Assembly (NCBI RefSeq): GCF_000688475.1
Contig: NZ_JIAN01000009.1
Coordinates: 1-64,000 of the forward strand
From: Cellulomonas sp. URHE0023
GTDB taxonomy: Bacteria > Actinomycetota > Actinomycetes > Actinomycetales > Cellulomonadaceae
Length of the DNA: 64,000 bases
Reading direction: 5' to 3'
Shown here: positions 18,599 to 26,814 of the stretch, piece by piece
Layout of the letters: each line of letters starts with the position of its first letter
How positions within the stretch are numbered: position 1 is the stretch's first letter
The notes under the pieces: model-generated
The model's input: the letters and a program-made list of their open reading frames with translations, nothing else
What the model was told of the DNA's origin: nothing
Database searches by the model: none
Translations under genes and position numbers: made by a program

Positions 18599-18628
18599 CC
18601 CCGGCTCGCCGTGCGGGGCGAGCCGGGG
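18599..18628. terminator. Strong hairpin between convergent genes
   Basis: A perfect 12-bp stem (CCCCGGCTCGCC / GGCGAGCCGGGG) with a 6-base loop sits between the end of the nar operon and the end of the convergent gene at 18636. No T-run follows, but GC-rich stems of this kind commonly act as terminators in actinobacteria and could serve both strands. Confidence 0.65.
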
Positions 18629-18635
18629 CGCCACT

Positions 18636-20852
18636 TCACGGCCGCAGCGCCAGGACCCCTTTGTCCCACGCCTCGACGTCGACCCAACCGACGTCCGTGC
18701 CGAGACGGATCGGGGCGGCCCAGCCTCTGGTGTCCCCCGTCCACAGGGAGCCGTCGGACGCGATGCCGGACCACTGCGCGAACGCGACCGCCACCTTGTT
18801 CCAGGTGGCAGGCGCCGGGACCAGGTGGGGCGCCACGTCCTCCGGCTCCGCCCAGGCCGAGCCGTACCAGGTCCAGAGCTCCTTCGTCGTGGTCAGCGCA
18901 GCGAAGTCCCAGTTCGAGGCGACGACGCTCTCCCAGGTGGTCGCCGTCCCGATCTGTTGCGGCCCGCTCAGCCTGGCACCGTCCAACCCCAGGCCCCACT
19001 GCCAGAGCGTTCCGTCGCTGCGGACGCCGACCGACGTCCACCACCCGGTCGCGACGGACTTCCAGTGGTCGGTGCCGATCCGCACCGGAACCCGGCTGCT
19101 CGGCGCCGACGGCGCACCGAAGGTCCCGTAGCCGTTGTCACCCCACGCCCACAGCTCGCCGTCGCCTGTCAGCCCGAGCGTGAAGCCGTCGTCGCCGACG
19201 ACGGTCTTCCAGGTCTTGCCCGCTGCGCCGGCGACGGGCGTCGGCTCCCGGACGACGGCGTCGGCGGAGCCGGTGCCCATCTCTCCGTTCTCGTTGGAAC
19301 CCCAGCCCTTGAGCCCGCCCGGCGTGAACTCGGCGAACCGACCGGTCTGCAGGTCGAAGATCGACGACGCCGTCTGCGAGGTTCCCGTTCCGGCAGTCCA
19401 CGACGGCGCCGAGCCCGCATCCCCGGTCCAGGACCATGTCGAGCCGTCCGACCGGCGGGCGGATGCTGTGTAGTCGGAGGCGGCGAGCGAGGTCCACCAT
19501 GTTCCCGTGCCGACCTGGACCGGGCCAGTGGCGTTCCCGTCGCCATCGACATCCCAGCTGAAGAGGCGACTACCGGGGGCTGTCGGGTTCTTGCCGACGA
19601 CGGTCACCGGCGCAACGGGCACCGACCCGGTCGCCGGCACAGCCGTGACGGTGTGGTTGCCTGCGCCGAAGGGACCGCACACGGTCGCGCACGGCGTCCC
19701 GTCGAGCTTCACGGTGAAGTCCGCCGTCGCGTCCCAGTGGTTGCCGCCGGCGTCGGTAGCCGTGACGGTGACGGCTGTCGAGGCACCGGCCGGGATGTTG
19801 CCCCCGTTCGGCGCCGCGAGGCCGGCGACGGCGATCGAGCCGGACACCGCAGGGCCGTGGGTCACGTGCAGCACGGCCGACGTCGTGAAGCCCTTCCAGG
19901 ACCCCGTCACCGTGTAGTCGCCCGCGGCCGTGGCCCAGCACGCGCTGGCCGCGCACGTGCCACCGGCCGAGATCGCCAGCACGGTCTCCGTGGTGACGTC
20001 ACGCAGCCCGGTGCCGTCCGCGACGAGAGTGACGGTGAACGGCACGTGCGTCCCCGCGACCGCTTGGGCCGCACCGGCGAGAGCGATGCCGGTCGGCACG
20101 GGCCGCACCGCCAACGCCCAGTACTCGTCGCTCGCCACGATGCCGCCGATGATGTCCTCGTCGTGCGTGCCCGCCTGCAGCAGCGCGATCCAGTTGCGCT
20201 GACCCGTCGGATCCAGACTCCGCTTGAGCAGCTTCTGGTAGTAGCCCTCGACCACCGGGGTCAGGTGCTCGGCAGACAGCAGGATGCCCATCGAGATCGA
20301 CGTCCGCGACGCGCGGCCCTGCAGCAGCCCCGCAGCCCAGTCCGCCGCCTCGCCTGGACCGGCGGTGCGCCCGAGCACGTCGCGGTACATCGCGCTGACC
20401 CACGGCACCGGCTGACCGCCGTTGTGCGCGTAGTACTCGTCCGACGCGATGAACCCTGAGCTGATCTGCGAGATCGTGGCACCCAGGTCCATCGCCGTGA
20501 GCCAGTTCTGCAGTCCCTGCGGGTCCGGACCGCGACCCAGGAACTTCAGGTACGTGTCGGTGATCAGCCGCGACCGGAACTCGTGGCTGGACGTGATCGC
20601 ATTGGCCACCGCCACCCGCGGCCCGCCGGTGCGCAGCGCGAGGAGCCACCCCGCCGCGCCGGTGGGGTCGGGAGCGCGGTCGAAGAGGTCCGCGTACACC
20701 GAGCTCACGTAGCGTGCCAGCTGCTCGTCGGTCGCGGCGGACGCCGGACGGGAGCCGGAGACTCCTACCACCGACACCACAGCCGCGGCAGCGACGAATG
20801 CGACCGCACGGAGCATCGCGCGAGCACGGGCAGGACCGGTACGAATCAGCAC
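18636..20852 (-). CDS. Secreted protein with four DUF4214 repeats, Ig-like region and RCC1-like repeats
   Basis: A 738-residue protein with a signal peptide (hydrophobic AVAFVVAAA-like stretch, ASA-A cleavage near residue 41). Residues about 42-250 hold four DUF4214 units, each with YxxxLxR.PDPxGxxxW and a later SxEf/SdEY (for example YADLFDRAPDPTGAAGW, YLKFLGRGPDPQGLQNW). A middle part looks like Ig-like beta domains (VTVTATDAGGNHWDATADFTV). The last 300 residues have RCC1-type beta-propeller units (GELWAWGDNGYGTFG, SDGTLWQWGLG). No catalytic motif is visible, so it may be a surface adhesin or scaffold. The GTG start at 20852 has GGGAG 4 bases upstream; ATG 20816 is an alternative. Confidence 0.8.
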   Translation of the reverse strand: MLIRTGPARARAMLRAVAFVAAAAVVSVVGVSGSRPASAATDEQLARYVSSVYADLFDRAPDPTGAAGWLLALRTGGPRVAVANAITSSHEFRSRLITDTYLKFLGRGPDPQGLQNWLTAMDLGATISQISSGFIASDEYYAHNGGQPVPWVSAMYRDVLGRTAGPGEAADWAAGLLQGRASRTSISMGILLSAEHLTPVVEGYYQKLLKRSLDPTGQRNWIALLQAGTHDEDIIGGIVASDEYWALAVRPVPTGIALAGAAQAVAGTHVPFTVTLVADGTGLRDVTTETVLAISAGGTCAASACWATAAGDYTVTGSWKGFTTSAVLHVTHGPAVSGSIAVAGLAAPNGGNIPAGASTAVTVTATDAGGNHWDATADFTVKLDGTPCATVCGPFGAGNHTVTAVPATGSVPVAPVTVVGKNPTAPGSRLFSWDVDGDGNATGPVQVGTGTWWTSLAASDYTASARRSDGSTWSWTGDAGSAPSWTAGTGTSQTASSIFDLQTGRFAEFTPGGLKGWGSNENGEMGTGSADAVVREPTPVAGAAGKTWKTVVGDDGFTLGLTGDGELWAWGDNGYGTFGAPSAPSSRVPVRIGTDHWKSVATGWWTSVGVRSDGTLWQWGLGLDGARLSGPQQIGTATTWESVVASNWDFAALTTTKELWTWYGSAWAEPEDVAPHLVPAPATWNKVAVAFAQWSGIASDGSLWTGDTRGWAAPIRLGTDVGWVDVEAWDKGVLALRP

Positions 20853-20961
20853 AATGCTCCCAGCGACGTTGGTGGGCCGAACGTAGCGGTTCGCGGGCCT
20901 CGGACGACAGCCCCGTCCGGGTGGCGCTAGCCATCGACGCTAGCGGATGTCGGCGGTCGGG

Positions 20962-20977
20962 TCGAACATATGTTCGT
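20962..20977. promoter_or_regulatory. LexA (SOS) box at dinB
   Basis: TCGAACATATGTTCGT is a near-perfect dyad matching the actinobacterial LexA consensus (TCGAAC-N4-GTTCGA). Its centre contains the ATG chosen as the dinB start, so LexA binding would block transcription initiation right at the gene start. Confidence 0.85.
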
Positions 20978-22178
20978 GCCCGAGCCCCGACCCCCCAGCT
21001 CCACGATCCTGCACGCCGACCTGGACGCCTTCTACGCCTCCGTCGAGCAGCGTGACGACCCGCGGCTGCGCGGACGACCGGTCGCCGTCGGCGGCGGGGT
21101 CGTGCTGGCGGCGTCGTACGAGGCCAAACGCCGGGGCGTGCGCACCGCGATGGGCGGACGGCAGGCGCGCGCCCTGTGCCCGAACCTGATCATCGTCCGG
21201 CCCCGCTTCGACGCCTACGTCGAGGCGAGCAAGGCCGTGTTCGAGCTCTTCCGGCGCACGACCCCGCGAGTGCAGGGCGTCTCGATCGACGAGGCGTTCC
21301 TCGACGTCGGCGGCCTGCACCGCATCGACGTCCCTCCGCTGCAGATCGGCGCACGCCTGCGGGAGTGGGTCCGCGACGAAGTGGGCCTGCCGATCACCGT
21401 CGGTGTGGCCCGCACACCGTTCCTGGCGAAGGTGGCCAGCCGGGTGGCCAAGCCCGACGGTCTCTTGCTGGTGCCGCCCGACGGGGAGGACGCGTTCCTC
21501 TACCCGCTACCGCTCGAGCAGCTCTGGGGCGTCGGGGAGATCACCGCCGCCAAGCTGCACGCCTACGGCCTGCGCACCGCGGGTGACGTCGCAGCCCTCC
21601 CCCAGTCGGTGCTCACCGGCACTCTGGGACCCGCGGCCGGGCGGCACCTGTACGCGGTCGTGCACGGACGGACGCCCGCCACGGTGATCACGGGCAGGCC
21701 GCGGGGGTCGATCGGTGCGCAGCGTGCGATCGGGCACGGTCCGCACCAGGACGCGTTCGTCCGGGCTGCACTGCTCGGCCTGGTCGACCGGGTCTGCCGA
21801 CGCATGCGCACCGGTCACCGCACCGCCCGCACGGTCGTCCTGCGCCTGCGCTTCGAGGACTACACCAAGGCCACCCGCTCGCGCTCGATGCCGCAGGCGA
21901 CCTCCTCGGGTGCGGACATCGCCACGACCGCGCTGGTGCTGCTCGACGCGGCGGGTCCGCTCATCAGGGCACGCGGGCTGACGCTGGTCGGCATAGCGCT
22001 CACGGGCCTCGAGTCGGACGAGTTCTACCAGATGGTGCTTCCGCTGGACGGTCCGGACCACAGCGGTCTCGACGTCGCTCTGGACGGCGTCTCGGCCCGG
22101 TTCGGTTCCTCAGCCGTGCGTCGCGCCAGCCTCCTGCGTACCGGGGAGGGCTTCGCCACGCCGCAGCTCCCCGACTGA
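20970..22178 (+). CDS. dinB: DNA polymerase IV (Y-family translesion polymerase)
   Basis: A 402-residue Y-family polymerase that copies past damaged bases. The catalytic acidic sites are visible as LHADLDAFYASVEQ near residue 15 and GVSIDEAFLDVGG near residue 107. A helix-hairpin-helix segment (LWGVGEITAAKLHAYGLRTAGDVAAL) and a C-terminal little-finger domain follow. No C-terminal QL-type beta-clamp peptide is obvious beyond ATPQLPD. There is no ribosome site before ATG 20970, which lies inside the LexA box, so the message may be leaderless; GTG 20976 is an alternative start. Expression is very likely SOS-induced. Confidence 0.92.
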   Translation: MFVPEPRPPSSTILHADLDAFYASVEQRDDPRLRGRPVAVGGGVVLAASYEAKRRGVRTAMGGRQARALCPNLIIVRPRFDAYVEASKAVFELFRRTTPRVQGVSIDEAFLDVGGLHRIDVPPLQIGARLREWVRDEVGLPITVGVARTPFLAKVASRVAKPDGLLLVPPDGEDAFLYPLPLEQLWGVGEITAAKLHAYGLRTAGDVAALPQSVLTGTLGPAAGRHLYAVVHGRTPATVITGRPRGSIGAQRAIGHGPHQDAFVRAALLGLVDRVCRRMRTGHRTARTVVLRLRFEDYTKATRSRSMPQATSSGADIATTALVLLDAAGPLIRARGLTLVGIALTGLESDEFYQMVLPLDGPDHSGLDVALDGVSARFGSSAVRRASLLRTGEGFATPQLPD

Positions 22179-22210
22179 TTGCCCGAAGGAATCGACTCGG
22201 CCGCTCGGCT

Positions 22211-22223
22211 GTTATGACATAAC
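22211..22223. promoter_or_regulatory. 13-bp perfect palindrome, possible operator
   Basis: GTTATGACATAAC is a perfect dyad about one axis base, 29 bases before the hexapeptide-repeat gene and in an AT-rich patch of an otherwise GC-rich region. It is a candidate operator or -10 region; the binding protein is unknown. Confidence 0.35.
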
Positions 22224-22251
22224 GCCAACGATTCCGAAGAAGTGGACGGCA

Positions 22252-22677
22252 ATGTCGAAGAGGAAGGGCCGTGTCGAGTTCGAGGACGACAACGGCCGCA
22301 CGGTGCGCTACGACCCGCACGCGAAGGGCGGGGGGCTCGTCTCCCCGGATGCTCGCGTGAGCGCAGACGCCACGATCGCCCGGACCGCGTACGTCGAGGC
22401 CGGCGCGACCGTGGGTGACCGGACGCGGGTGGACGAGTGGAGCTGGATCGACCGGGACGTCGCAGTGGGCGCCGACGTGGTCGTCGGATCGCACGTGCAC
22501 GTCGGGCGTGGGTCGCGCGTACGCGACCGCGCTCACATCGGCAGCAGGGCGCGCCTCGGCGCAGCGGTGGTGGTCGAGCACGGGGCGCACATCGAGGAGG
22601 ACTCGGTCGTCGGCGACGGCACGGTGGTTCCGAGCCGCCGGAGCGCTGGCCGCGGCGACCAGGGGCTCGCGGCGTAG
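22252..22677 (+). CDS. Hexapeptide-repeat (left-handed beta-helix) protein
   Basis: A 141-residue protein. From residue about 28 to 130 it consists of imperfect hexapeptide units of [VIL]-G-x-x-[AVS]-x type (VSPDARVSADATIARTAYV, VGADVVVGSHVHVG, IEEDSVVGDGTVV), predicting a left-handed parallel beta-helix. Such folds are typical of acyl/sugar-nucleotide transferases and gamma-carbonic anhydrases. The fold is seen, but no catalytic His pattern is clear, and the protein is short, lacking the extra domain most transferases carry. Function not assigned. Confidence 0.65.
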   Translation: MSKRKGRVEFEDDNGRTVRYDPHAKGGGLVSPDARVSADATIARTAYVEAGATVGDRTRVDEWSWIDRDVAVGADVVVGSHVHVGRGSRVRDRAHIGSRARLGAAVVVEHGAHIEEDSVVGDGTVVPSRRSAGRGDQGLAA

Positions 22678-22758
22678 ACGACGGCGAGAAGTTCACCCCG
22701 CCATGACCGGCGTCGTACGGGATCCTGGGGAGGTCGCTCACCGAGGAGAGGCGCCGGG

Positions 22759-23154
22759 ATGAACGAGCTCGTCAGCCGCGCGTACACGTGCCGCACCCCC
22801 GTCAGCGCGTCACGCGTCTGGTCCGCGCTCACGGACAGCGAGCAGACGCCGACCTACCTGTACGGGATGACCCTGGTGTCGTCGTGGACGAACCACGCGA
22901 CGCTGCACGCTGCCCATCCCCTGGGCCACGCCCTCCGCGGAGAGGTGCTGTGCTGCCGGCCGGGTGAGCGCCTGTCCTACGTGCTGCAGGGCGTGGGCGA
23001 CGACCCGCCCGTCTATCTCACGTGGCAGATCGCGCCGGACGAGGACGGCTGCACCGTCCGCCTCGAGGTCGACGAGCTCGGTGCGGATGGCGACGGCGAC
23101 GACACCTGGCCGACGGTGCTGGAGCGACTCGCGGAGCTTCTCGCAGCGGCGTGA
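22759..23154 (+). CDS. SRPBCC/AHSA1-like protein
   Basis: A 131-residue protein of the START/SRPBCC ligand-binding fold: an N-terminal strand-helix (CRTPVSASRVWSALTDSEQTPTY), central beta strands, and a long C-terminal helix (TWPTVLERLAELLAAA). The pattern matches the activator-of-Hsp90-ATPase-like (AHSA1) subgroup, whose bacterial members mostly have unknown ligands. GAGGAG lies upstream of ATG 22759. In some actinobacteria such genes pair with ArsR regulators, but none is next to this one. Confidence 0.65.
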   Translation: MNELVSRAYTCRTPVSASRVWSALTDSEQTPTYLYGMTLVSSWTNHATLHAAHPLGHALRGEVLCCRPGERLSYVLQGVGDDPPVYLTWQIAPDEDGCTVRLEVDELGADGDGDDTWPTVLERLAELLAAA

Positions 23155-23317
23155 GCGACCGAGCCTCGCCGGGCGCCTGTGGGTCGTCGACGAGCTGCAG
23201 CCCGCGCGCGAGGTGCGCCGCGTCGGGGCCTGCGGCTGACGGGTAGACGGCAGTCCGGCGCGCGGTGCGCCGTGCGTGATGCTGCGGCTCACGGGTGCAG
23301 ACGACGGAAGGACAGAC

Positions 23318-23358
23318 GACGGAGCGCCGCCGCCCGATCGGGGCGACGGCGCTCTGTC
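23318..23358. terminator. Long hairpin between convergent genes
   Basis: An 18-bp stem with two G-T wobble positions (GACGGAGCGCCGCCGCCC against GGGCGACGGCGCTCTGTC) and a short loop lies between the SRPBCC gene and the end of the MFS efflux gene. It probably terminates the MFS gene message and may also serve the opposite strand. Confidence 0.6.
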
Positions 23359-23367
23359 GATGCCGGG

Positions 23368-24861
23368 TCAGTGCGCGAGCACCACCGCATCCTCGGCCGC
23401 AGCGGGGGCCGCTGCCGGGGACTCGAGCCGCGCGGCCCGGTCGGCGCGGGTCCGGAACAGGCTCGCGCTCAGGACCAGACCGACGGCGAAGAAGCCCGCG
23501 GCCCAGGTGTAGGTCACCGAGAAGGAGTGGATCGCCCCCGCGGCGATGACGTCCGGCCCGGCGGGCTGGTGGTCGGTGATGTACGCGGTCGCCACCGTGG
23601 CGGCGATCGTGTTGAGCACCGCCGTGCCGATGGCACCTCCGACCTGCTGGCTCGTCGAGACCATCGCCGAGGCCGCGCCGGCCGACGAGCGCGGCACGCC
23701 GAGGGTCGCCGCCTGGAACGACGGCGGCATGATCGAGCCCATCCCGATGCCCATGGCGACCAGCCCGATCAGGACGTGCGCGTACCCGCTGTCGGCCTGG
23801 AGCTGGGAGAACCACAGCATCGCGCCCACGCCCATCGCCATGCCGAACGGCACGACGATCTTGGGCCCGAACCGCGGCACGAGGAGGTTCGTCTGAAGCT
23901 GGGCCGTGATCACGATGGCCACGATCATCGGCAGGAACGCCGTACCGGTCTGCATGGGCGAGTAGCCCTTGGTCAGCTGCAGGTAGTAAGTGAGGAACAG
24001 GAAGACGCCGAACATTCCCGAGCCTGCGACGAGGATCGAGAGGAACGAGGCGCCACGGTCACGGTCCTGGACGATCGACAGCGGCAGCAGCGGGAACTCG
24101 GAGGTGCGCTGCCGGAGCACGAAGCCCACCAGCAGCACGACGCTGGCAGCCAGGGAGCCCCAGACCTCCGGCGAGGACCAGCCCTTGGGCTCCGCCTGGG
24201 AGAAGCCGAAGACGAGCAGGAAGAGGCCGCCCGAGGCGAGCAGGATGCTGGACAGGTCCAGCTGGTTGTGGTGCCGGACGACCGTGCGGGACAGCAGCAT
24301 GCTGCCGGCGACGAACGCGAACGCCGCGATGAACACGTTGACGTACAGGTTCCAGCGCCAGTTGAAGTTCTCGGTGAGGTAGCCGCCAAGGATCAGACCG
24401 ATGGCGCCGCCCATGCCGGCGATCGCGCCGAAGACGCCGAACGCGCGGGCCCGCTCCTTGGGCTGCGTGAACGTGGTGGTCAGGACGGACAGCGCGGCGG
24501 GTGCGAGGACCGCGGCGAACACGCCCTGCAGCGCGCGGGCTCCGACGAGCAGCTCGAACGTCTGGGCGGCCCCGCCGAGGGCGGAGGCGGCCGCGAAGCC
24601 GACGAGCCCGACGAGGAACATGCGCCGACGGCCGAACATGTCGGCCAGCCGACCGCCGAGCAGGAGCAGGCTGCCGAACGCGAGCGCGTACGCGGTGACG
24701 ACCCACTGCCGGTCGTTGTCGCTGAACCCCAGGTCGGCCTGGGCGGACGGCATGGCGATGTTCACGATGGTCGCGTCGAGCACGACCATGAGCTGGGCGA
24801 GCGCGACGGTGGCGAGGACCCACCAGCGGTGCCTGGTGTCTTCTGGGACGGGGATCGACAT
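23368..24861 (-). CDS. MFS drug efflux transporter, DHA2 (EmrB/QacA) type
   Basis: A 497-residue proton-driven exporter with 14 hydrophobic segments. Motif C-like and motif A-like elements are visible: LDATIVNIAMPSAQADLG at helix 1, GGRLADMFGRRR after helix 2 (motif A), and GPAIGLILGGYL-like GGAIGLILGGYL (motif C). The 14-helix pattern and LDATIVN start mark the DHA2 family. It is divergent from a TetR gene 123 bases away that very likely represses it. GGAG lies 8 bases before ATG 24861. The substrate cannot be read from sequence. Confidence 0.92.
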   Translation of the reverse strand: MSIPVPEDTRHRWWVLATVALAQLMVVLDATIVNIAMPSAQADLGFSDNDRQWVVTAYALAFGSLLLLGGRLADMFGRRRMFLVGLVGFAAASALGGAAQTFELLVGARALQGVFAAVLAPAALSVLTTTFTQPKERARAFGVFGAIAGMGGAIGLILGGYLTENFNWRWNLYVNVFIAAFAFVAGSMLLSRTVVRHHNQLDLSSILLASGGLFLLVFGFSQAEPKGWSSPEVWGSLAASVVLLVGFVLRQRTSEFPLLPLSIVQDRDRGASFLSILVAGSGMFGVFLFLTYYLQLTKGYSPMQTGTAFLPMIVAIVITAQLQTNLLVPRFGPKIVVPFGMAMGVGAMLWFSQLQADSGYAHVLIGLVAMGIGMGSIMPPSFQAATLGVPRSSAGAASAMVSTSQQVGGAIGTAVLNTIAATVATAYITDHQPAGPDVIAAGAIHSFSVTYTWAAGFFAVGLVLSASLFRTRADRAARLESPAAAPAAAEDAVVLAH

Positions 24862-24911
24862 GATGATGCTCCGGGGGGATGTCGGGGGTCGGTGCGTCCG
24901 ACACTAATACA

Positions 24912-24925
24912 GAACTCGCCAGTTC
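24912..24925. promoter_or_regulatory. Candidate TetR operator in MFS/TetR divergent promoter
   Basis: GAACTcgccAGTTC is a perfect inverted repeat (5-bp arms, 4-bp spacer), followed at once by TTCCGGAA. On the minus strand it abuts TGTATTAGT, a plausible extended -10 of the efflux gene, so a bound repressor would block it. Confidence 0.5.
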
Positions 24926-24984
24926 CGGAACCCCCGAGTATCGTTACATCTGTCATGTTGTTCGTCAGCCGGCGAAGGAGCCCT

Positions 24985-25605
24985 GTGGAGACGACTGTTG
25001 CGCGCAAGCCGGGCCGCCGGCGGGACGAGTCCAAGGACGACGCGATCCTCGCCGCAGCCCGCGAGCTGCTGGCCGAAGAGGGCTTCGACGGCATGACGAT
25101 GGACGCCGTCGCCGACCGTGCCGGCACCGGCAAGGCGACCGTCTACCGCCGCTGGCCCTCCAAGGTGCAGCTCACGGTCGACGCCGTCGTCTGCGCGCGG
25201 GGCATGTCGGCAGACATCGCGGACATCCCCGACACCGGCTCGCTGCGCGGCGACCTCCTGGCCGTCCGCCTCGGCCGTCCAGCCGACGAAGCCGCAGAGC
25301 TCATGCACGGCCTGATGTCCGCGGTACGCGAGAACCCCGGCCTCGCGACGGTGTTCCACGAGCAGTTCGTCGCCTCACGCGTGCGCCTGATGCGCAACCT
25401 GCTCGAGCGTGCACAGCTGCGCGGAGAGCTCCGCCCCGACATCGACCTCGACATGGTGGCCGCGGTCGCGCCGGCGATGATCTCCTACCGCAAGATGGTC
25501 GCCGGTCTGAAGGTGGACGACGCCTTCGTGCTCCAGATGATCGACTCCGTGATCCTGCCCCTGGCCACAGGCACGACAGGCACGGGCGAGACACCTCAGC
25601 CGTAG
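24985..25605 (+). CDS. TetR-family repressor, probably of the divergent efflux gene
   Basis: A 206-residue TetR protein. The N-terminal HTH is typical (ILAAARELLAEEGFDGMTMDAVADRAGTGKATVYRRWPSK) and is followed by a helical ligand-binding domain. GTG 24985 was chosen because AAGGAG lies 4 bases upstream; ATG 24955 would add 10 residues without a good ribosome site. Its place opposite an MFS pump with a palindrome between them is the usual local repressor arrangement. The ligand is unknown. Confidence 0.9.
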   Translation: METTVARKPGRRRDESKDDAILAAARELLAEEGFDGMTMDAVADRAGTGKATVYRRWPSKVQLTVDAVVCARGMSADIADIPDTGSLRGDLLAVRLGRPADEAAELMHGLMSAVRENPGLATVFHEQFVASRVRLMRNLLERAQLRGELRPDIDLDMVAAVAPAMISYRKMVAGLKVDDAFVLQMIDSVILPLATGTTGTGETPQP

Positions 25606-25707
25606 AGATCGGGGCGCCGCACGCCCGCCGTGCGACGCCTGTCCTGGTCGAGGGAACTGCGGCAGGCTGTCGGGTGGACCACGAGCCACCCGGACCCAGG
25701 AGTCGAG

Positions 25708-26016
25708 ATGCCCACGACCGAAGTACGCCCCCGACGCTCACGCGACCTCGACCGCCTGGTCAAGCTGATCAGCTTCGCCCTGGTCGTCACCGCCGTCGTC
25801 AAGGAGCTGCGCACCCCGCCCGAGCAGCGGACGTGGAACGGCGTGGTCATCGGCTTCGTGCCGTACGACCTGCGCTTCCCCACCTTCGCCCGGGTCAAGG
25901 AGCGGATGTGGAACCCGACGAGCACCCGGTTGATCAACCCCCGCGTGTTCGGCGTCGGCTGGACCGTGAACCTCGGTCGGCTCGTCGCGCTGGTGAGGGC
26001 GAAGATCGCGGGCTGA
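25708..26016 (+). CDS. DUF5808 small protein
   Basis: A 102-residue protein. The N-terminus contains a basic region and one short hydrophobic segment (LVKLISFALVVTAVV). The C-terminal half carries the DUF5808 pattern (WNPTSTRLINPRVFGVGWTVNLGRLVAL). GGAGTCGAG lies before ATG 25708. The function of this domain is not known. Its stop codon is immediately next to the stop of the convergent encapsulin gene (26016/26017). Confidence 0.65.
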   Translation: MPTTEVRPRRSRDLDRLVKLISFALVVTAVVKELRTPPEQRTWNGVVIGFVPYDLRFPTFARVKERMWNPTSTRLINPRVFGVGWTVNLGRLVALVRAKIAG

Positions 26017-26814
26017 TCAGCCGTTCGTGAGAGCCACACCCGCCTCGCTCGTCTGCACCAGGAACGTCAGCGACTCCTGGAAGTAGAGCTGCACGCTGGT
26101 CGCGTCGTGCGAGAGGTACCCGATCGACAGGTCCTGCCCCAGGTGGAGCTCGTAGTCGCCGCCGCGGGTCGACAGCAGGAACCCGCCGTCGATCGCCGGT
26201 GCCCAGATGATCTCGTCGACGACGCGGGCCAGGTGCTCACGGATCGGGTAGCCGTGGTCGGACGTCTCGGTCACGGCCGTGTAGAGCTCCGCGGACAGGA
26301 GCAGGGCGATCGGGCCGTCGACGCCCGCCAGACGCAGCTCGGTGAGCGCCTGCGTCACGGCGTTCGGGTAGTCACGGACCTCCGACGGCAGGGCGATCGG
26401 TGCGTTCGAGGTGCTCGCCCGGACCCCGTCGATGCCCGCCGCGGCGAAGCCCTCGAAGATCGCACGGTCCTCGGCGAAGGCGATCTGCATCGCGGCGTCC
26501 TTGACCGGCTGCCAGTCGGGGTCCTTGCGGCCGCGCTCCACGTCGTCGACCGACTGCCGGTCCACGGTGAACGGCACGCGCAGCTCGACCAGCGACTGCG
26601 CCAGACGCACCTGGGCACGCACACCGTCGGCGGGCGGCGCCACCGGCGAGACCTTGCCGGTGCCCACCGCGGCGAGCGAGTCCCCGGCCGGACCGACGAC
26701 GTCGACCACCCGCCGTCCGGCGACGTGCCGTGTGAACGTGCGTCGCGCCTCGGCCTCGAGGTCGTCCCACGCCGCCCCCGAGATCGGTGCGAGCTCGCGG
26801 TGCAGGTTGTTCAT
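26017..26814 (-). CDS. Family 1 encapsulin shell protein
   Basis: A 265-residue HK97-fold shell protein that assembles into a protein nanocompartment. Hallmarks are the N-terminal MNNLHRELAPISGAAWDDLEAEARRTF, the GRRVVDVVGPAG segment, LRVPFTVDRQSVDDVERGRKDPDW, and the C-terminal LSIGYLSHDATSVQLYFQESLTFLV. Its start ATG overlaps the DyP peroxidase stop by 4 bases, the classic cargo-shell operon order. The peroxidase ends in an encapsulin loading peptide, so this is a DyP-loaded compartment, thought to act in oxidative stress defence. Confidence 0.95.
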   Translation of the reverse strand: MNNLHRELAPISGAAWDDLEAEARRTFTRHVAGRRVVDVVGPAGDSLAAVGTGKVSPVAPPADGVRAQVRLAQSLVELRVPFTVDRQSVDDVERGRKDPDWQPVKDAAMQIAFAEDRAIFEGFAAAGIDGVRASTSNAPIALPSEVRDYPNAVTQALTELRLAGVDGPIALLLSAELYTAVTETSDHGYPIREHLARVVDEIIWAPAIDGGFLLSTRGGDYELHLGQDLSIGYLSHDATSVQLYFQESLTFLVQTSEAGVALTNG

